Assembly: GCA_016218585.1 (NCBI GenBank)
Contig: JACRDK010000022.1
Span: 1 to 57,139, forward strand
Direction of reading: 5' to 3'
DNA: 57,139 bases
Source: Candidatus Doudnabacteria bacterium
GTDB taxonomy: Bacteria; Patescibacteriota; Doudnabacteria; UBA920
Shown: positions 35,101 to 44,955 of the stretch, one piece after another
How the letters are laid out: the number at the start of each line of letters is the position of its first letter
Numbering within the stretch: position 1 is the first letter of the stretch
The notes under the pieces: generated by a model
What the model was told of the DNA's origin: nothing
The model's database searches: none
Seen by the model: the letters and a program-made list of their open reading frames with translations, nothing else
Translations under genes and position numbers: made by a program

Positions 35101-35142
35101 TTGACACCCTAGAGTGCTAAATGCTACTATGCATTTAGTACT
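35101..35142 (+). promoter_or_regulatory. hrcA promoter with CIRCE-like inverted repeat surrounding the -10 box
   Basis: TTGACA-18-TACTAT; AGTGCTAAATGC-tactat-GCATTTAGTACT (11/12 paired). Confidence 0.7.
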
Positions 35143-35160
35143 ATTTTTTTAGTTAAACTT

Positions 35161-35913
35161 ATGGAAAATAAAAGCGAAATTACTCCAAGACAAGCCAAAA
35201 TTTTGGCGGCAATTGTTAAGGAGAATTGCGACAATTGCCAGCCGGTAGCAAGCGGTGATTTAGCGGAGAAATATAATTTTGGCGTATCCGCCCCAACTAT
35301 TCGCAATGAGATGCAGGAACTGGAGAAACAGGGGTTTATAAAACAACCTCACACTTCAGCTGGCCGCGTGCCTACCGACAAGGGTTTTCGTTACTTTGTT
35401 AACGAATTAATGGACAGGGTAAAGCTAACTTTAAAAGAACAGGATACTTTAAAACGGGAATTAATGAAGCTGCAGATGGCTCATATGGAAATGGGCCGCC
35501 GTTTAACCAAACTTTTATCCGAACATAGCCAGTCTGCCAGTTTTGCCTTGTTCGATAACGAGGTTTCCACGATGGGCCTGTCTAATATTTTAAGCAATCC
35601 GGGACTGCAGGCGGAAGACGCCAGAGAAATTGCCAAGTTTTTTGATGACATTGACCAGCATGCTGAAAAGATGATGCAGGACTATTCAGGCATGGGGCCA
35701 AAAGCAATGATTGGCAAGGAAATTGAACTTTCTAAAACCAGCGATTATTCTATGATTGTTTCCGGCTTGCAATTGCCGTCCGGTAAAAAAGGAATTATTG
35801 GTTTGGTAGGCCCGAAGTCGATGAAGTACGAAAAAAATATGAGTTTGATGGAATACATAGCGAAATTACTTGGCGGAGGAGCGGGAGTTATACTATTGAC
35901 CATAATTAAATAA
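35161..35913 (+). CDS. hrcA: Heat-inducible transcription repressor HrcA
   Basis: RQAKILAAIVKENCDNCQPVASGDLAEKYNFGVSAPTIRNEMQELEKQGFIKQPHTSAGRVPTDKGFRYFVNELM. Confidence 0.95.
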   Translation: MENKSEITPRQAKILAAIVKENCDNCQPVASGDLAEKYNFGVSAPTIRNEMQELEKQGFIKQPHTSAGRVPTDKGFRYFVNELMDRVKLTLKEQDTLKRELMKLQMAHMEMGRRLTKLLSEHSQSASFALFDNEVSTMGLSNILSNPGLQAEDAREIAKFFDDIDQHAEKMMQDYSGMGPKAMIGKEIELSKTSDYSMIVSGLQLPSGKKGIIGLVGPKSMKYEKNMSLMEYIAKLLGGGAGVILLTIIK

Positions 35914-35926
35914 TTAACTGTTTTTA

Positions 35927-36013
35927 CTAAATTCTAATATGTACTAATATACCAATCTTAAACAGCGCGCATTAGTATATTGGTAAATAATTAGTATTTA
36001 GTAAAGAAAATTT
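35927..36013. repeat. Family F3 element upstream of grpE
   Basis: actaaattctaatatgtactaatataccaatc ... gcattagtatattggtaaataattagtatttagtaaag. Confidence 0.85.
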
Positions 36014-36538
36014 ATGCCTGAAGACAATCAACCAGAAGAACAATCAAATATAGAATTGCTGCAGCAAGACCTGGATGCTGTGACCAATAATTGGAAGCGG
36101 GCCCTGGCAGATTTTGAAAATTATAAAAAGCGGAAAGAAGCGGAAAATAAAGAATTGGTGGAATTTGCCCGTGAAGTTGCCGTGGTAAAATTATTGCCAG
36201 CGCTCGACAGCCTCGAACAAGCGCTAAAGCATATGCCTAACGAGGAGAATCAAGAATTAAGAATTAAGAATCAAGAGTTTTTTAAGAAGTACGATAACTG
36301 GCAGACGGGAGTAAATGGGATAGTAATGCAGCTGGATAAGGCCTTAGGGGAACTTGGAGTTAAAAAGATTGAGGCGGTTGGAAAAAAGTTTGACCCGAAT
36401 TTCCACGAAGCTGTCCGCGAAGTAGAAGGCGAGCAGGACCATGTGGTCGTGGATGAATTGCAAACCGGCTTTGAATTAAATGGCAAACTTATTCGTCCTT
36501 CGCAGGTGGTCATCAGTAAAAGTAAATCAGCTAATTAA
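36014..36538 (+). CDS. grpE: Co-chaperone GrpE
   Basis: NNWKRALADFENYKKRKEAENKELVEFAREVAVVKLLPALDSLEQAL... VGKKFDPNFHEAVREVEGEQDHVVVDELQTGFELNGKLIRPSQVVISK. Confidence 0.95.
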   Translation: MPEDNQPEEQSNIELLQQDLDAVTNNWKRALADFENYKKRKEAENKELVEFAREVAVVKLLPALDSLEQALKHMPNEENQELRIKNQEFFKKYDNWQTGVNGIVMQLDKALGELGVKKIEAVGKKFDPNFHEAVREVEGEQDHVVVDELQTGFELNGKLIRPSQVVISKSKSAN

Positions 36539-36621
36539 AAATTCAAGATAACTTGGTAGCAATAATAATATTCCGCCAAAAAAGACCAAAACGGCCCACA
36601 AGACGGACAAAAAAGGACTTT

Positions 36622-36915
36622 ATGAAAATATCAGAAATGTTTACAGTTCGGGAAATAATGGAGATGGATGATAAAGCCAAGAGCATAAAACCCCTTGACG
36701 ACAACGATTGTGTAATTACCGGCAAGGCGTTAAATAAAAATAAAATTATTTTGCGCTTAAAGCGGGAAGTAGACGGCAGCGAAGGAAATGTGTTTGTATA
36801 TTTGAAAGATGATAATCGCGAGCATTTCCCAATTTCCAAGAAACTGTTTGCCAGTAAAAAGGTGATTGGTTTAACACTCGGCGAATTTAAAAAATTTGAT
36901 ATTGAAGAGCTTTAA
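36622..36915 (+). CDS. Hypothetical protein in heat-shock operon
   Basis: MKISEMFTVREIMEMDDKAKSIKPLDDNDCVITGKALNKNKIILRL; ORF complete. Confidence 0.65.
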   Translation: MKISEMFTVREIMEMDDKAKSIKPLDDNDCVITGKALNKNKIILRLKREVDGSEGNVFVYLKDDNREHFPISKKLFASKKVIGLTLGEFKKFDIEEL

Positions 36916-36962
36916 GCTACAGAACTGCTGGCATTAGGACACTACAGAAAACTACAGAATCT
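36916..36962. repeat. Family F5 (ctacagaa) words upstream of dnaK
   Basis: gctacagaactgctggcattaggacactacagaaaactacagaatc. Confidence 0.65.
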
Positions 36963-37209
36963 AAATATGTCATTCTGTCTATGGTATATAGAATTTAGAA
37001 AATAATTGTAATAGAGCTATTTTTATTTAATATGTTTTAATTTAATTGAGATCTGGCGGAAATAGAATCCCCGCCTGCCAAGACTGCCTGGATAAATAAG
37101 AAATAGATATTTATCAAGAATTTAATAAGGTTAAACAAATACATTTAACCTAGGGCATGTCGGGCAGGTGTAGATTCGCATTCATCCGTAGATCTGTAGG
37201 AGAATTCGT

Positions 37210-39096
37210 ATGTCAAAAATTATAGGTATCGACTTAGGAACATCTAACTCTGCCGCTTCCGTTATGGAAGGCGGTAAGCCGGTAATTATTCCGGCGGCAG
37301 AAGGCGCCAGTTTAGGCGGCAAGGCTTTCCCGTCTTATGTGGCATTTACTAAAGAAGGCCAGCTGTTAGTTGGCGAGCCGGCCAGGCGCCAAGCGGTAAC
37401 CAATCCGGAAGGAACGATTTTTGAAGCCAAGCGCAAGATGGGCCAGAAATTTAACTTTAATGTTAACGGCAAAGATTACACCCCGGAACAAATTTCCGCT
37501 TTCATTTTACAAAAAATTAAAAAAGACGCGGAAACTTTTTTGGGCCAACCGGTCGCTAAAGCTGTTGTTACAGTTCCCGCTTATTTTGACGACGCTCAAA
37601 GACAGGCGACTAAAAACGCCGGGGAAATTGCGGGTTTAGAAGTTGTTCGCGTAATAAACGAACCGACCGCCGCGGCTTTTGCGTATGGCCTGGATAAGAC
37701 TTCTTCCAAAGACCAAAAGATTTTAGTGTTTGACTTGGGCGGCGGAACTTTGGATGTGACCATTATGGATTTTTCCGAGGCCGATGGCCAGGCGACTTTT
37801 GAAGTGCTCTCCACCTCCGGCGACACAGCTTTGGGCGGCAAGGATATGGACAAAGCGTTGATTGATTATTTGGTGGCGGCTTTTAAAACCGAAAGCGGCG
37901 TTGATATTTCGGCCGACAAAATGGCTATGAACCGCGTAAGAGAAGCGGCAGAAAAAGCTAAAATTGAGCTTTCCACAACAATGGAAACGGACATTAATTT
38001 GCCGTTTATTACCGCTGACGCCAACGGGCCAAAGCATTTCCAGTTAAAGATTACCAGAACAAAGCTGGAAGAATTAATTAAGCCGCTCGTGGAAAGAATG
38101 CGCCATCCGGTTGAACAGGCAATTAATGACGTGGCAAAGAAATTAAATATTTCCTTTACCCCGCAGAATATAGACAAGATTATTTTAATTGGCGGACCGA
38201 CCAGAATGCCTGCTGTTAAAAAATTTGTGGAAGACTATATTGGCAAGCAGGTAGAAGGCGGCATTGACCCAATGGAAGCCGTAGCCAAGGGCGCGGCAAT
38301 CCAGGCCGGTATTTTAGGCGGCGATGTCCAGGGCAAAGAAATTTTGCTTCTCGATGTTACCCCCCTCACTTTGGGTTTGGAAACTTTAGGCGGCGTCCGC
38401 ACTCCATTAATTGAGCGCAATACCACTATTCCAACATCTAAGTCTCAAACTTTCTCAACAGCGGCCGACAATCAGACATCCGTTGAAATTCACGTACTGC
38501 AGGGCGAACGCGAGTTTGCTAAAGACAACAAATCTTTAGGCCATTTTATTTTAGACGGCATCCCGCCGGCGCCTCGCGGCATTCCTCAGGTGGAAGTTAC
38601 TTTTGATATTGATGCCAATGGCATTTTGACGGTTAAAGCAAAAGATAAAGCTACCAACAAGGAAAATAAAATTACCATTCAAGGTTCGTCCAACTTAAAT
38701 AAGGATGAAATTGAAAGAATGAAAAAAGAGGCTGAAGCCCACGCCGAGGAAGACCGCAAGCGCAAAGAAACCGTGGATATGAGAAACCAGGCGGACACTT
38801 TAATTAGCGTTTCGGAAAAGACCTTAAAAGACGCTGGCGACAAGGCCAAAGCGGAAGACAAAACTTTGGTTGAAGAAAAAATTAAAGCGCTAAAAGAAGT
38901 TAAAGATAAAGACAATCTGGAAGATTTAAAGAAAGCTATGGACGCCTTGTCTGAAGCGGTGCAAAAAGTTGGCGCTGCTATGTACGAGCAAGAATCAAGC
39001 AGCAAGAATCAAGAATCAAGCGGGGGAGCAGGAAGTGAAAAGCCGGAAGACAAGGGGCCGGTAGACGCTGAGTACAAAGAAGTTCCTAAGCAATAA
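37210..39096 (+). CDS. dnaK: Molecular chaperone DnaK
   Basis: [29 protein letters not shown]...[16 protein letters not shown]... Confidence 0.98.
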   Translation: MSKIIGIDLGTSNSAASVMEGGKPVIIPAAEGASLGGKAFPSYVAFTKEGQLLVGEPARRQAVTNPEGTIFEAKRKMGQKFNFNVNGKDYTPEQISAFILQKIKKDAETFLGQPVAKAVVTVPAYFDDAQRQATKNAGEIAGLEVVRVINEPTAAAFAYGLDKTSSKDQKILVFDLGGGTLDVTIMDFSEADGQATFEVLSTSGDTALGGKDMDKALIDYLVAAFKTESGVDISADKMAMNRVREAAEKAKIELSTTMETDINLPFITADANGPKHFQLKITRTKLEELIKPLVERMRHPVEQAINDVAKKLNISFTPQNIDKIILIGGPTRMPAVKKFVEDYIGKQVEGGIDPMEAVAKGAAIQAGILGGDVQGKEILLLDVTPLTLGLETLGGVRTPLIERNTTIPTSKSQTFSTAADNQTSVEIHVLQGEREFAKDNKSLGHFILDGIPPAPRGIPQVEVTFDIDANGILTVKAKDKATNKENKITIQGSSNLNKDEIERMKKEAEAHAEEDRKRKETVDMRNQADTLISVSEKTLKDAGDKAKAEDKTLVEEKIKALKEVKDKDNLEDLKKAMDALSEAVQKVGAAMYEQESSSKNQESSGGAGSEKPEDKGPVDAEYKEVPKQ

Positions 39097-39257
39097 ATAT
39101 AGCTTCAGGTTAATTAACTTTTTAACTGAACAGTAGATAAATTATTAATTATTATTGCCTGTCCAAGCCGGTTTGGCAGGCGGAGAAATGAATTAATTTT
39201 GAACATATGAATTTTAGCAATTTTGTTCAATCTTAGTCATTTTTGGTCAATTAATAT

Positions 39258-39998
39258 ATGTCTTGGAAAGCATTTTTCCTTCTGGTTATTATTATTCTGT
39301 GCGGAATCTTCATTTATTTGAAAGTTCAAATTTTGGGCGACCCGCAGAGCAAATTTAATCAAACAACCAGATATGACTTGGGAAGATATCAGTTTGCCCG
39401 CAGCCTGCTTGGTATGCATAGTTACGGCGACGCCAGAGAATGGTATTTAAAACCGGGAAGCCCCATTGTAATTGAAGCAGTTACGGCAACCGGAGCCGGG
39501 ATGGACGACAAAGCCTTTAATAATTTTGTTCAGGACGTAAAAGAATATACCGGCAGAGAAGTTTCCGTTTTTAACACTGAAAAAATTCCGGGCGGAGTTT
39601 TGTCAGACGCTGATTTAGGGGAAATTGCTTCCAAATATCGCCGGCATGTTTTATCCGGCCAAGCCAACCTGTTTGTAATTTATGCCCAGGATTTTAAGCG
39701 CAGCGGTACGGAAATAGGCAAGACATTTCAGGAATATGGAATAGTGCTTTCCGACAAGCGTTTAAGGGAAGTGACAGCGGATTTTCCGCAGGCCATGGCT
39801 CAATATGTGGAATCAACTCTGCTTCATGAATTTGGCCATCAAATTGGCCTGGATCACAATTCAGAACCCGACTGCATTATGAATGAAAGAGTGGAAAAAC
39901 CGGAAAAATTGAATTTTTTTAGCAGTGAGTATACAAATACGAAATTCTGTAATTTTGAGCTCGGGCAATTAAGTAAAATTAAAGCAACTATTAAATAA
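39258..39998 (+). CDS. Membrane-anchored metzincin-like zinc metalloprotease
   Basis: N-terminal TM; HEFGHQIGLDHNSEPDCIMNE (HExxHxxGxxH + Met-turn). Confidence 0.75.
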   Translation: MSWKAFFLLVIIILCGIFIYLKVQILGDPQSKFNQTTRYDLGRYQFARSLLGMHSYGDAREWYLKPGSPIVIEAVTATGAGMDDKAFNNFVQDVKEYTGREVSVFNTEKIPGGVLSDADLGEIASKYRRHVLSGQANLFVIYAQDFKRSGTEIGKTFQEYGIVLSDKRLREVTADFPQAMAQYVESTLLHEFGHQIGLDHNSEPDCIMNERVEKPEKLNFFSSEYTNTKFCNFELGQLSKIKATIK

Positions 39999-40001
39999 GG
40001 T

Positions 40002-40304
40002 ATGTCACAATCACAGGAACAAAATCAACAATTGCAGGTAAAAATTTCCGATGATGTCTTAAAGGGTTTTTATGCCAACTTGGTTCAGGTTGGTTATGGC
40101 TCCGCCGGTGAGGAATTTATTTTGGACTTTATGAATGTTGTTCCTCCCAGCGGGATTGTTGGTTCAAGAATTATTGTTTCCCCGCAACACATGAAAAGAG
40201 TTGCCGCGGTTTTGGCCGACAACATTAAGCGATATGAAGAGCAATTTGGGCAGATAAAAATATCCGACACGCCCAGCCATAAAATCGGTTTTCGAACTGA
40301 ATAA
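40002..40304 (+). CDS. DUF3467-like protein
   Basis: LKGFYANLVQVGYGSAGEEFILDFMNVVPPSGIVGSRIIVSPQHMKRVAAVLADNIKRYEEQFG. Confidence 0.8.
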   Translation: MSQSQEQNQQLQVKISDDVLKGFYANLVQVGYGSAGEEFILDFMNVVPPSGIVGSRIIVSPQHMKRVAAVLADNIKRYEEQFGQIKISDTPSHKIGFRTE

Positions 40305-40403
40305 TTAAACGCAGAAAATGCTGAAATTAACGCCGAAATACGCGGAAAATAACTGCAGTATTCTGCGTTATTCAGCGTAAAATTCCGCGACAGTCCGCGA
40401 ATT
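40305..40403. repeat. Family F1 element upstream of dnaJ
   Basis: aacgcagaaaatgctgaaattaacgccgaaatacgcggaaaataactgcagtattctgcgttattcagcgtaaaattccgcgacagtccgcgaattATG. Confidence 0.85.
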
Positions 40404-41543
40404 ATGAATAAAGATTACTATGAAATTTTAGGAGTTTCCAAAAATTCATCCGCTGATGAAATAAAAAAAGCTTTTCGCAAAAAAGCTCACGAGCACCATC
40501 CAGATAAGGGAAATGGAAACGCGGAAAAATTTAAGGAAATTAACGAGGCATACCAGGTCCTTTCCGACGAAAGCAAGCGCCAGCGCTATGACCAGTTCGG
40601 CTCAAACTTTGAGCAGGCTGGCGGATTTGGCGGGGGAGCTCAGGGAAATCCTTTCGGTGGTTTTGACTTTAACGGCGGCGGGTTTGATTTTGGGTCTGAC
40701 TTTGGCGACATTTTTGGCGACATTTTTGGCCGCAACCAGACTCACGCTAGCCGGCGAAATCGCGGGATAGATTTAGAAATGGGAATCTCTATTACATTTG
40801 AGGAAGCGGTTTTTGGAGTTGAAAAAAATATTAGCCTGGAAAAACAGGATACCTGCAAAACTTGTAAAGGAACCGGAGCGGAAGGCGATTCAAAAATAGT
40901 TACCTGTCCTAAGTGCCATGGACAGGGGCAAATTCGCACCACCAGGCAGACAATTTTTGGAGCCGTGGCTTCTTCGGTTGCTTGCGACCGCTGCAGCGGT
41001 ATGGGAAAAATTCCCGAAGTTGCTTGCAAAACTTGCGGCGGTACCGGAGCATTAAGGCAGGAAAAAACTATTGCCGTAAAAATTCCGGCCGGTATAGACA
41101 ATGGCCAGAAAATTAGAATTTCCGGAGAAGGAGAGGCCGGTTATCGAGGTTCGACCCCCGGAGATTTATATTTGGCGGTAAAAGTTTCGGCTTCAAAAGA
41201 TTATGCCCGCGACGGATTTACTTTGCATAAAGAATTGCCCATTAGTTTTACCCAAGCCGCTTTGGGCGCAAAAATTATTGTAAAAACATTAGACGGAGAT
41301 ATTGAATTAAAAGTTCCTTCCGGCACGCAAAGCGCGACAGTGTTCAGAATAAAGGGCAAAGGCGTTCCGCATTTAAATGACCCGGGCAGAAGAGGGGATT
41401 TAATGATTACCGTGCACGTAGTAACCCCAAAAAAGCTTTCCAAGAAAGAAAAAGAGCTGTTAAAAGAAATTGCCCAGGAACGAGGTGAAGCCGTGCAAAT
41501 AGACGACAGTTTATGGGACAGCATAAAAGAAAGTTTTAAATAA
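40404..41543 (+). CDS. dnaJ: Molecular chaperone DnaJ
   Basis: [53 protein letters not shown]; four CxxCxGxG zinc motifs. Confidence 0.97.
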   Translation: MNKDYYEILGVSKNSSADEIKKAFRKKAHEHHPDKGNGNAEKFKEINEAYQVLSDESKRQRYDQFGSNFEQAGGFGGGAQGNPFGGFDFNGGGFDFGSDFGDIFGDIFGRNQTHASRRNRGIDLEMGISITFEEAVFGVEKNISLEKQDTCKTCKGTGAEGDSKIVTCPKCHGQGQIRTTRQTIFGAVASSVACDRCSGMGKIPEVACKTCGGTGALRQEKTIAVKIPAGIDNGQKIRISGEGEAGYRGSTPGDLYLAVKVSASKDYARDGFTLHKELPISFTQAALGAKIIVKTLDGDIELKVPSGTQSATVFRIKGKGVPHLNDPGRRGDLMITVHVVTPKKLSKKEKELLKEIAQERGEAVQIDDSLWDSIKESFK

Positions 41544-41561
41544 AATATCTTGAGGGGGTTA

Positions 41562-41593
41562 AAAAGCACCGCTATTAGGCGGAGCTTTTTTAT
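41562..41593 (+). terminator. Intrinsic terminator
   Basis: AAAAAGCaCCGCtattaGGCGGaGCTTTTTT. Confidence 0.75.
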
Positions 41594-41643
41594 TTGGTAA
41601 GTTTGTGGTATAATAAAAGAAATTACAAGATCTAGAAACAAAA

Positions 41644-42189
41644 ATGATTTCCACTAACGAAGCTAATCAGCTTATTCAAAATTTCAACTGGCATACGCCC
41701 AGCTGGGATTTATTTATTATATTGTTCTGGGGTGTGGCCTCGGTTTTTTATGCCTTTGCCGCAGGCCGCGGGCGAATTATTAGTTTGTTAATGAGTTTGT
41801 ATATTGCCAAGTTATTGGTGCTCGAAGCCCCCTGGCTTACCAGCGCTATAAATCAAAAATTGCCCAGTTCATTCGCGTCGTTGCAGCAACTGGTGAGTTT
41901 TTTAATTATTTTTGTTGCTTTATTTATTTTGCTATCACGCTATGCCTTTAGGACTTCCGCAGACGGCAGGCATTTCGGCTCAATTCCATTTGCTTTGGTT
42001 TTTGCGGTATTGCAGGTTGGTTTGTTAATTAATACAATTTTAGGTTTTTTAGCGGTTTCCGGAAAAACTTTTTCGCCGCTTGTTAGTTTTTTATTTTTAT
42101 CTAATTCCTCAGGTTTTATTTGGCTATTGCTTCCCCTGGTATTCTTAATAGTGCTTGGCCGTTCTATTGCCGACCCTAACGAGATATAG
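41644..42189 (+). CDS. Polytopic membrane protein, possibly CvpA-like
   Basis: Four to five hydrophobic segments; WDLFIILFWGVASVFYAFAAGRGRIISLLMSLYIAKLL. Confidence 0.6.
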   Translation: MISTNEANQLIQNFNWHTPSWDLFIILFWGVASVFYAFAAGRGRIISLLMSLYIAKLLVLEAPWLTSAINQKLPSSFASLQQLVSFLIIFVALFILLSRYAFRTSADGRHFGSIPFALVFAVLQVGLLINTILGFLAVSGKTFSPLVSFLFLSNSSGFIWLLLPLVFLIVLGRSIADPNEI

Positions 42190-42232
42190 GCAGCTTTCTA
42201 TAATCTAAAATCTTCAATCTAATTCCTAACGT

Positions 42233-42613
42233 ATGAAGCATATAATTTTAATGGTAGACGACGACACGCTAATTTTGAACACTTTAAAAAAGCGTTTCGA
42301 AAACTGGGATACGCAAGTTTACGCCGCCGATACCCCGGAACAGGCGAAAAAAATTTTAAAAGACGTGACCCCGGAAATTATTATTTTAGATTTATTGTTG
42401 ACCAAAGATGACGGTTCAACCGGCGTGCTGGATTATTTACGCACAGAACCTCGGCTGCAGAATATTCCGGTGCTGGTTCTAACCAACTTAGACAAGCCAG
42501 AGCTAAAACAAATGCTGCTTTCGCAGGGCGTAAAGGAATATTTAATTAAAGGCAGTATGACCCTGGATGACTTATATAACAAAGTAATAAGTTATTTAGA
42601 GCCAAAAAATTAA
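42233..42613 (+). CDS. Response regulator receiver-domain protein
   Basis: ILMVDDDTLILNTLKKRFENWDTQVYAADTPEQAKKILKDVTPEIIILDLLLTKDDG...PVLVLTNLDKPE. Confidence 0.9.
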   Translation: MKHIILMVDDDTLILNTLKKRFENWDTQVYAADTPEQAKKILKDVTPEIIILDLLLTKDDGSTGVLDYLRTEPRLQNIPVLVLTNLDKPELKQMLLSQGVKEYLIKGSMTLDDLYNKVISYLEPKN

Positions 42614-42625
42614 TAATAAATTTTC

Positions 42626-43348
42626 ATGGAAAATTTTTCAATAGAGCCGCCAAAACCGGCGGCTGCTGTTTCAAAAGAAGGGTTCCAATGGACAAAAATT
42701 ATTTTAGCTTTTACTCTCGGCGCTCTTTTAATGGGGGCTTTGGTTTATTTTTATCAGCAGCAAAAAATAGACAAAATGCAGATTGCTTTTGCCAACAGGG
42801 GTTTAACAAATATGCAGAATTCTGGCCAAAACTTGGTCCCATCGGCCAGCGCTTTGTATGGGATGGATAACGTGCCTCTGCCGGTGAGTGTTAAAAAACA
42901 GGATTTTGCAGAAGCGTCTTTGGTGAAATGGCTAAGTAACGATAATGCCTTTGCTTTAACAGGCCTTGAATGGGGAACTTACGAGGTAACTCCGGAAATG
43001 GCAATGAAGGGTAACTGGACTAAACAATATAGCCAAAAGAAGCAGGTTAATTTGATTGTTTTGAAATTAAAAGTTACCACTGGTGAAAGCGCAAGTAGCT
43101 GTGTGGACCAAACAATTAGAATGGAGCTTAATGGCGATAAATTTCAGCCTTTAAACAGGCAATTTATATTTCCTGATTCGCATGGCTGCGTTGCCGCGCC
43201 AAATTCTACATATAAAGATATGCTTTTATATTTTGAAAGTCCGGCTCAGGAAGACGCTTTTACTTTTACCGATGGGAAACCAAGATTTACAATTTATAAA
43301 AATTCTTCCGGTGGTTACGACGTTATCTTATTAGGCGGACAACAATAG
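42626..43348 (+). CDS. Hypothetical membrane-anchored extracellular protein
   Basis: Single N-terminal TM followed by beta-rich domain. Confidence 0.65.
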   Translation: MENFSIEPPKPAAAVSKEGFQWTKIILAFTLGALLMGALVYFYQQQKIDKMQIAFANRGLTNMQNSGQNLVPSASALYGMDNVPLPVSVKKQDFAEASLVKWLSNDNAFALTGLEWGTYEVTPEMAMKGNWTKQYSQKKQVNLIVLKLKVTTGESASSCVDQTIRMELNGDKFQPLNRQFIFPDSHGCVAAPNSTYKDMLLYFESPAQEDAFTFTDGKPRFTIYKNSSGGYDVILLGGQQ

Positions 43349-43371
43349 TTTCAGGATATTTGTATCGTTAA

Positions 43372-43409
43372 AAAATTGACCATAATTGAATTCAATTATG
43401 GTCAATTTT
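43372..43409. terminator. Perfect 38-bp palindrome between convergent genes
   Basis: AAAATTGACCATAATTGAATTCAATTATGGTCAATTTT. Confidence 0.75.
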
Positions 43410-43434
43410 ATTTAATTTAAAAATTTTACTTAAT

Positions 43435-44376
43435 TTATTTGCTCCATCTGGTGAAAATTCCGGTAGAGATTGTTCTGCCGGATTTTTGTTTTAGGCAGAG
43501 TTCACCGAATTCAATTTTTCCGGGAAGATTTTTGGTTTTGCTTTCAAGCAGGTTGTTTAAGGACAGCGCTGATGAATTGGTGGCATAACCGTTTATTAGC
43601 AAAAATTTTGCATTTGGCGAAAGAAGTTTGATGCAAGTTTCTAATAGTCCAGGCAAGTCGTCATTAAACCTCCAGGTTTTACCCGTGGGGGAATGGCCAA
43701 AAGCCGGCGGATCCATAATAATGCCGTCATACTTGGCTCCCCGTTTTAATTCCCGGGTGGCGAATTTTACCGCATCATCAAAAATCCAGCGAACAGATTC
43801 TTTGGGGAGTTTATTTAATTTATGGTTTTCATTTGCCCAGGTAATGGTTGGCTTGGAAGCGTCGACATGGGTAACAACTGCGCCCGCTTTAGCCAAAACC
43901 ATTGTCGCACCTCCGGTATACGCAAATAAATTTAAAACTTTAAATTTATTTGTAAGTTGCAAGTTATCAGGTTCCAAGTTTATCAAGTCCCGATCTTTTC
44001 TGTTTTGCTTTATAACTTTATCACCTGACGGACTTGATAACTTGTCTAGCATCCATTCCCAGTTTGCAGCTTGTTCCGCAAAAATGCCGGTGTGTTTAAA
44101 AGGGGAGAGTTTGAGTAAAAATTTGCAGTTTTGAAAATCTATAGTCCAACTTTTAGGAATGGGCTTATTTATTTTCCAACTTCCTTTATCTTCGCCGCCG
44201 CCAGCTTTAAAAACGGCATTGGCGCTTTGCCAAAGTTCGGGTGCTTCGCTTTTTTCCCAGATAATTTGCGGATCGGGGCGCGCCAAAACAATATTGCCCC
44301 AGCGTTCTAAACGCTGTCCGTCGCCGGTGTCTAATAACTCATAACCGGTAAATTTTTTAAATGATTCAAGTAACAT
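43435..44376 (-). CDS. Class I SAM-dependent (rRNA) methyltransferase
   Basis: FKVLNLFAYTGGATMVLAKAGAVVTHVDASKPTITWANEN, YDGIIMDPPAFGHSPTGKTWRF. Confidence 0.88.
   Translation of the reverse strand: MLLESFKKFTGYELLDTGDGQRLERWGNIVLARPDPQIIWEKSEAPELWQSANAVFKAGGGEDKGSWKINKPIPKSWTIDFQNCKFLLKLSPFKHTGIFAEQAANWEWMLDKLSSPSGDKVIKQNRKDRDLINLEPDNLQLTNKFKVLNLFAYTGGATMVLAKAGAVVTHVDASKPTITWANENHKLNKLPKESVRWIFDDAVKFATRELKRGAKYDGIIMDPPAFGHSPTGKTWRFNDDLPGLLETCIKLLSPNAKFLLINGYATNSSALSLNNLLESKTKNLPGKIEFGELCLKQKSGRTISTGIFTRWSK
43945..44052 (-). repeat. In-frame F6 element inside methyltransferase
   Basis: ttatttgtaagttgcaagttatcaggttccaagtttatcaagtcc...ctttataactttatcacctgacggacttgataacttg. Confidence 0.75.
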
Positions 44377-44385
44377 AGAGATTAC

Positions 44386-44480
44386 TAATACGCGATACAA
44401 ATATACTAATTTACTAATGTTAACGAAATAAAGACATTAGTTATCATTAGTCTTCATTAGTATATTGGTATCTTTTATTA
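44386..44480. repeat. Family F3 element upstream of methyltransferase
   Basis: actaatacgcgatacaaatatactaatttactaatg ... cattagttatcattagtcttcattagtatattggtat. Confidence 0.75.
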
Positions 44481-44852
44481 TTATTCCTGTTCCGATAAAG
44501 TTATATCGCCCAGAACAAAATTTTGCCAGGTTCCTTCATAAGAAACCCTGACTTTTTTGCCGATTAGAGAACTGAAGTCCCGGTTGCTGCGAATATAAAT
44601 ATTTCGTTCGCTGGTTACCAATAATAAATTTCCTTTGGCCGCGTTGTCAGATTTCTGCAAAGTGCCGGTCCAAACATCTGATTTAGCGGAAGGAGTGCTG
44701 TCGGTTGGTTGAACTGTCTGCTGTTGGTTTTGGTTTTGTTGCTGCTGCGCCGGCTGCTTATCTGCTTTTTTGCTTAGGGAAAGCCAAAGAGCGGCTATGA
44801 CTATTACAGCTACCCCGATCCAGCCGTATAGTTGTTGATTCTTAATATTCAT
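44481..44852 (-). CDS. Hypothetical membrane-anchored protein
   Basis: N-terminal TM, Q/N-rich linker, small beta domain. Confidence 0.65.
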   Translation of the reverse strand: MNIKNQQLYGWIGVAVIVIAALWLSLSKKADKQPAQQQQNQNQQQTVQPTDSTPSAKSDVWTGTLQKSDNAAKGNLLLVTSERNIYIRSNRDFSSLIGKKVRVSYEGTWQNFVLGDITLSEQE

Positions 44853-44925
44853 ATTTGTATATGATTAATTCTTTCTGCTGTTAGTTTCGCCCTTTTTTCA
44901 AGTTTTGTAAAGAGCTTCTTGAAAT

Positions 44926-44955
44926 TATAAAACCTCCAAATCTTTGGAGGTTTTT
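44926..44955. terminator. Intrinsic terminator after tRNA-Lys
   Basis: AAAACCTCCAAAtcTTTGGAGGTTTTTT. Confidence 0.75.

Noticed and set aside
42233-42613. Orphan response regulator as part of a novel two-component system
   Set aside because: No histidine kinase in the window; single-domain CheY-like proteins are common and not informative alone.
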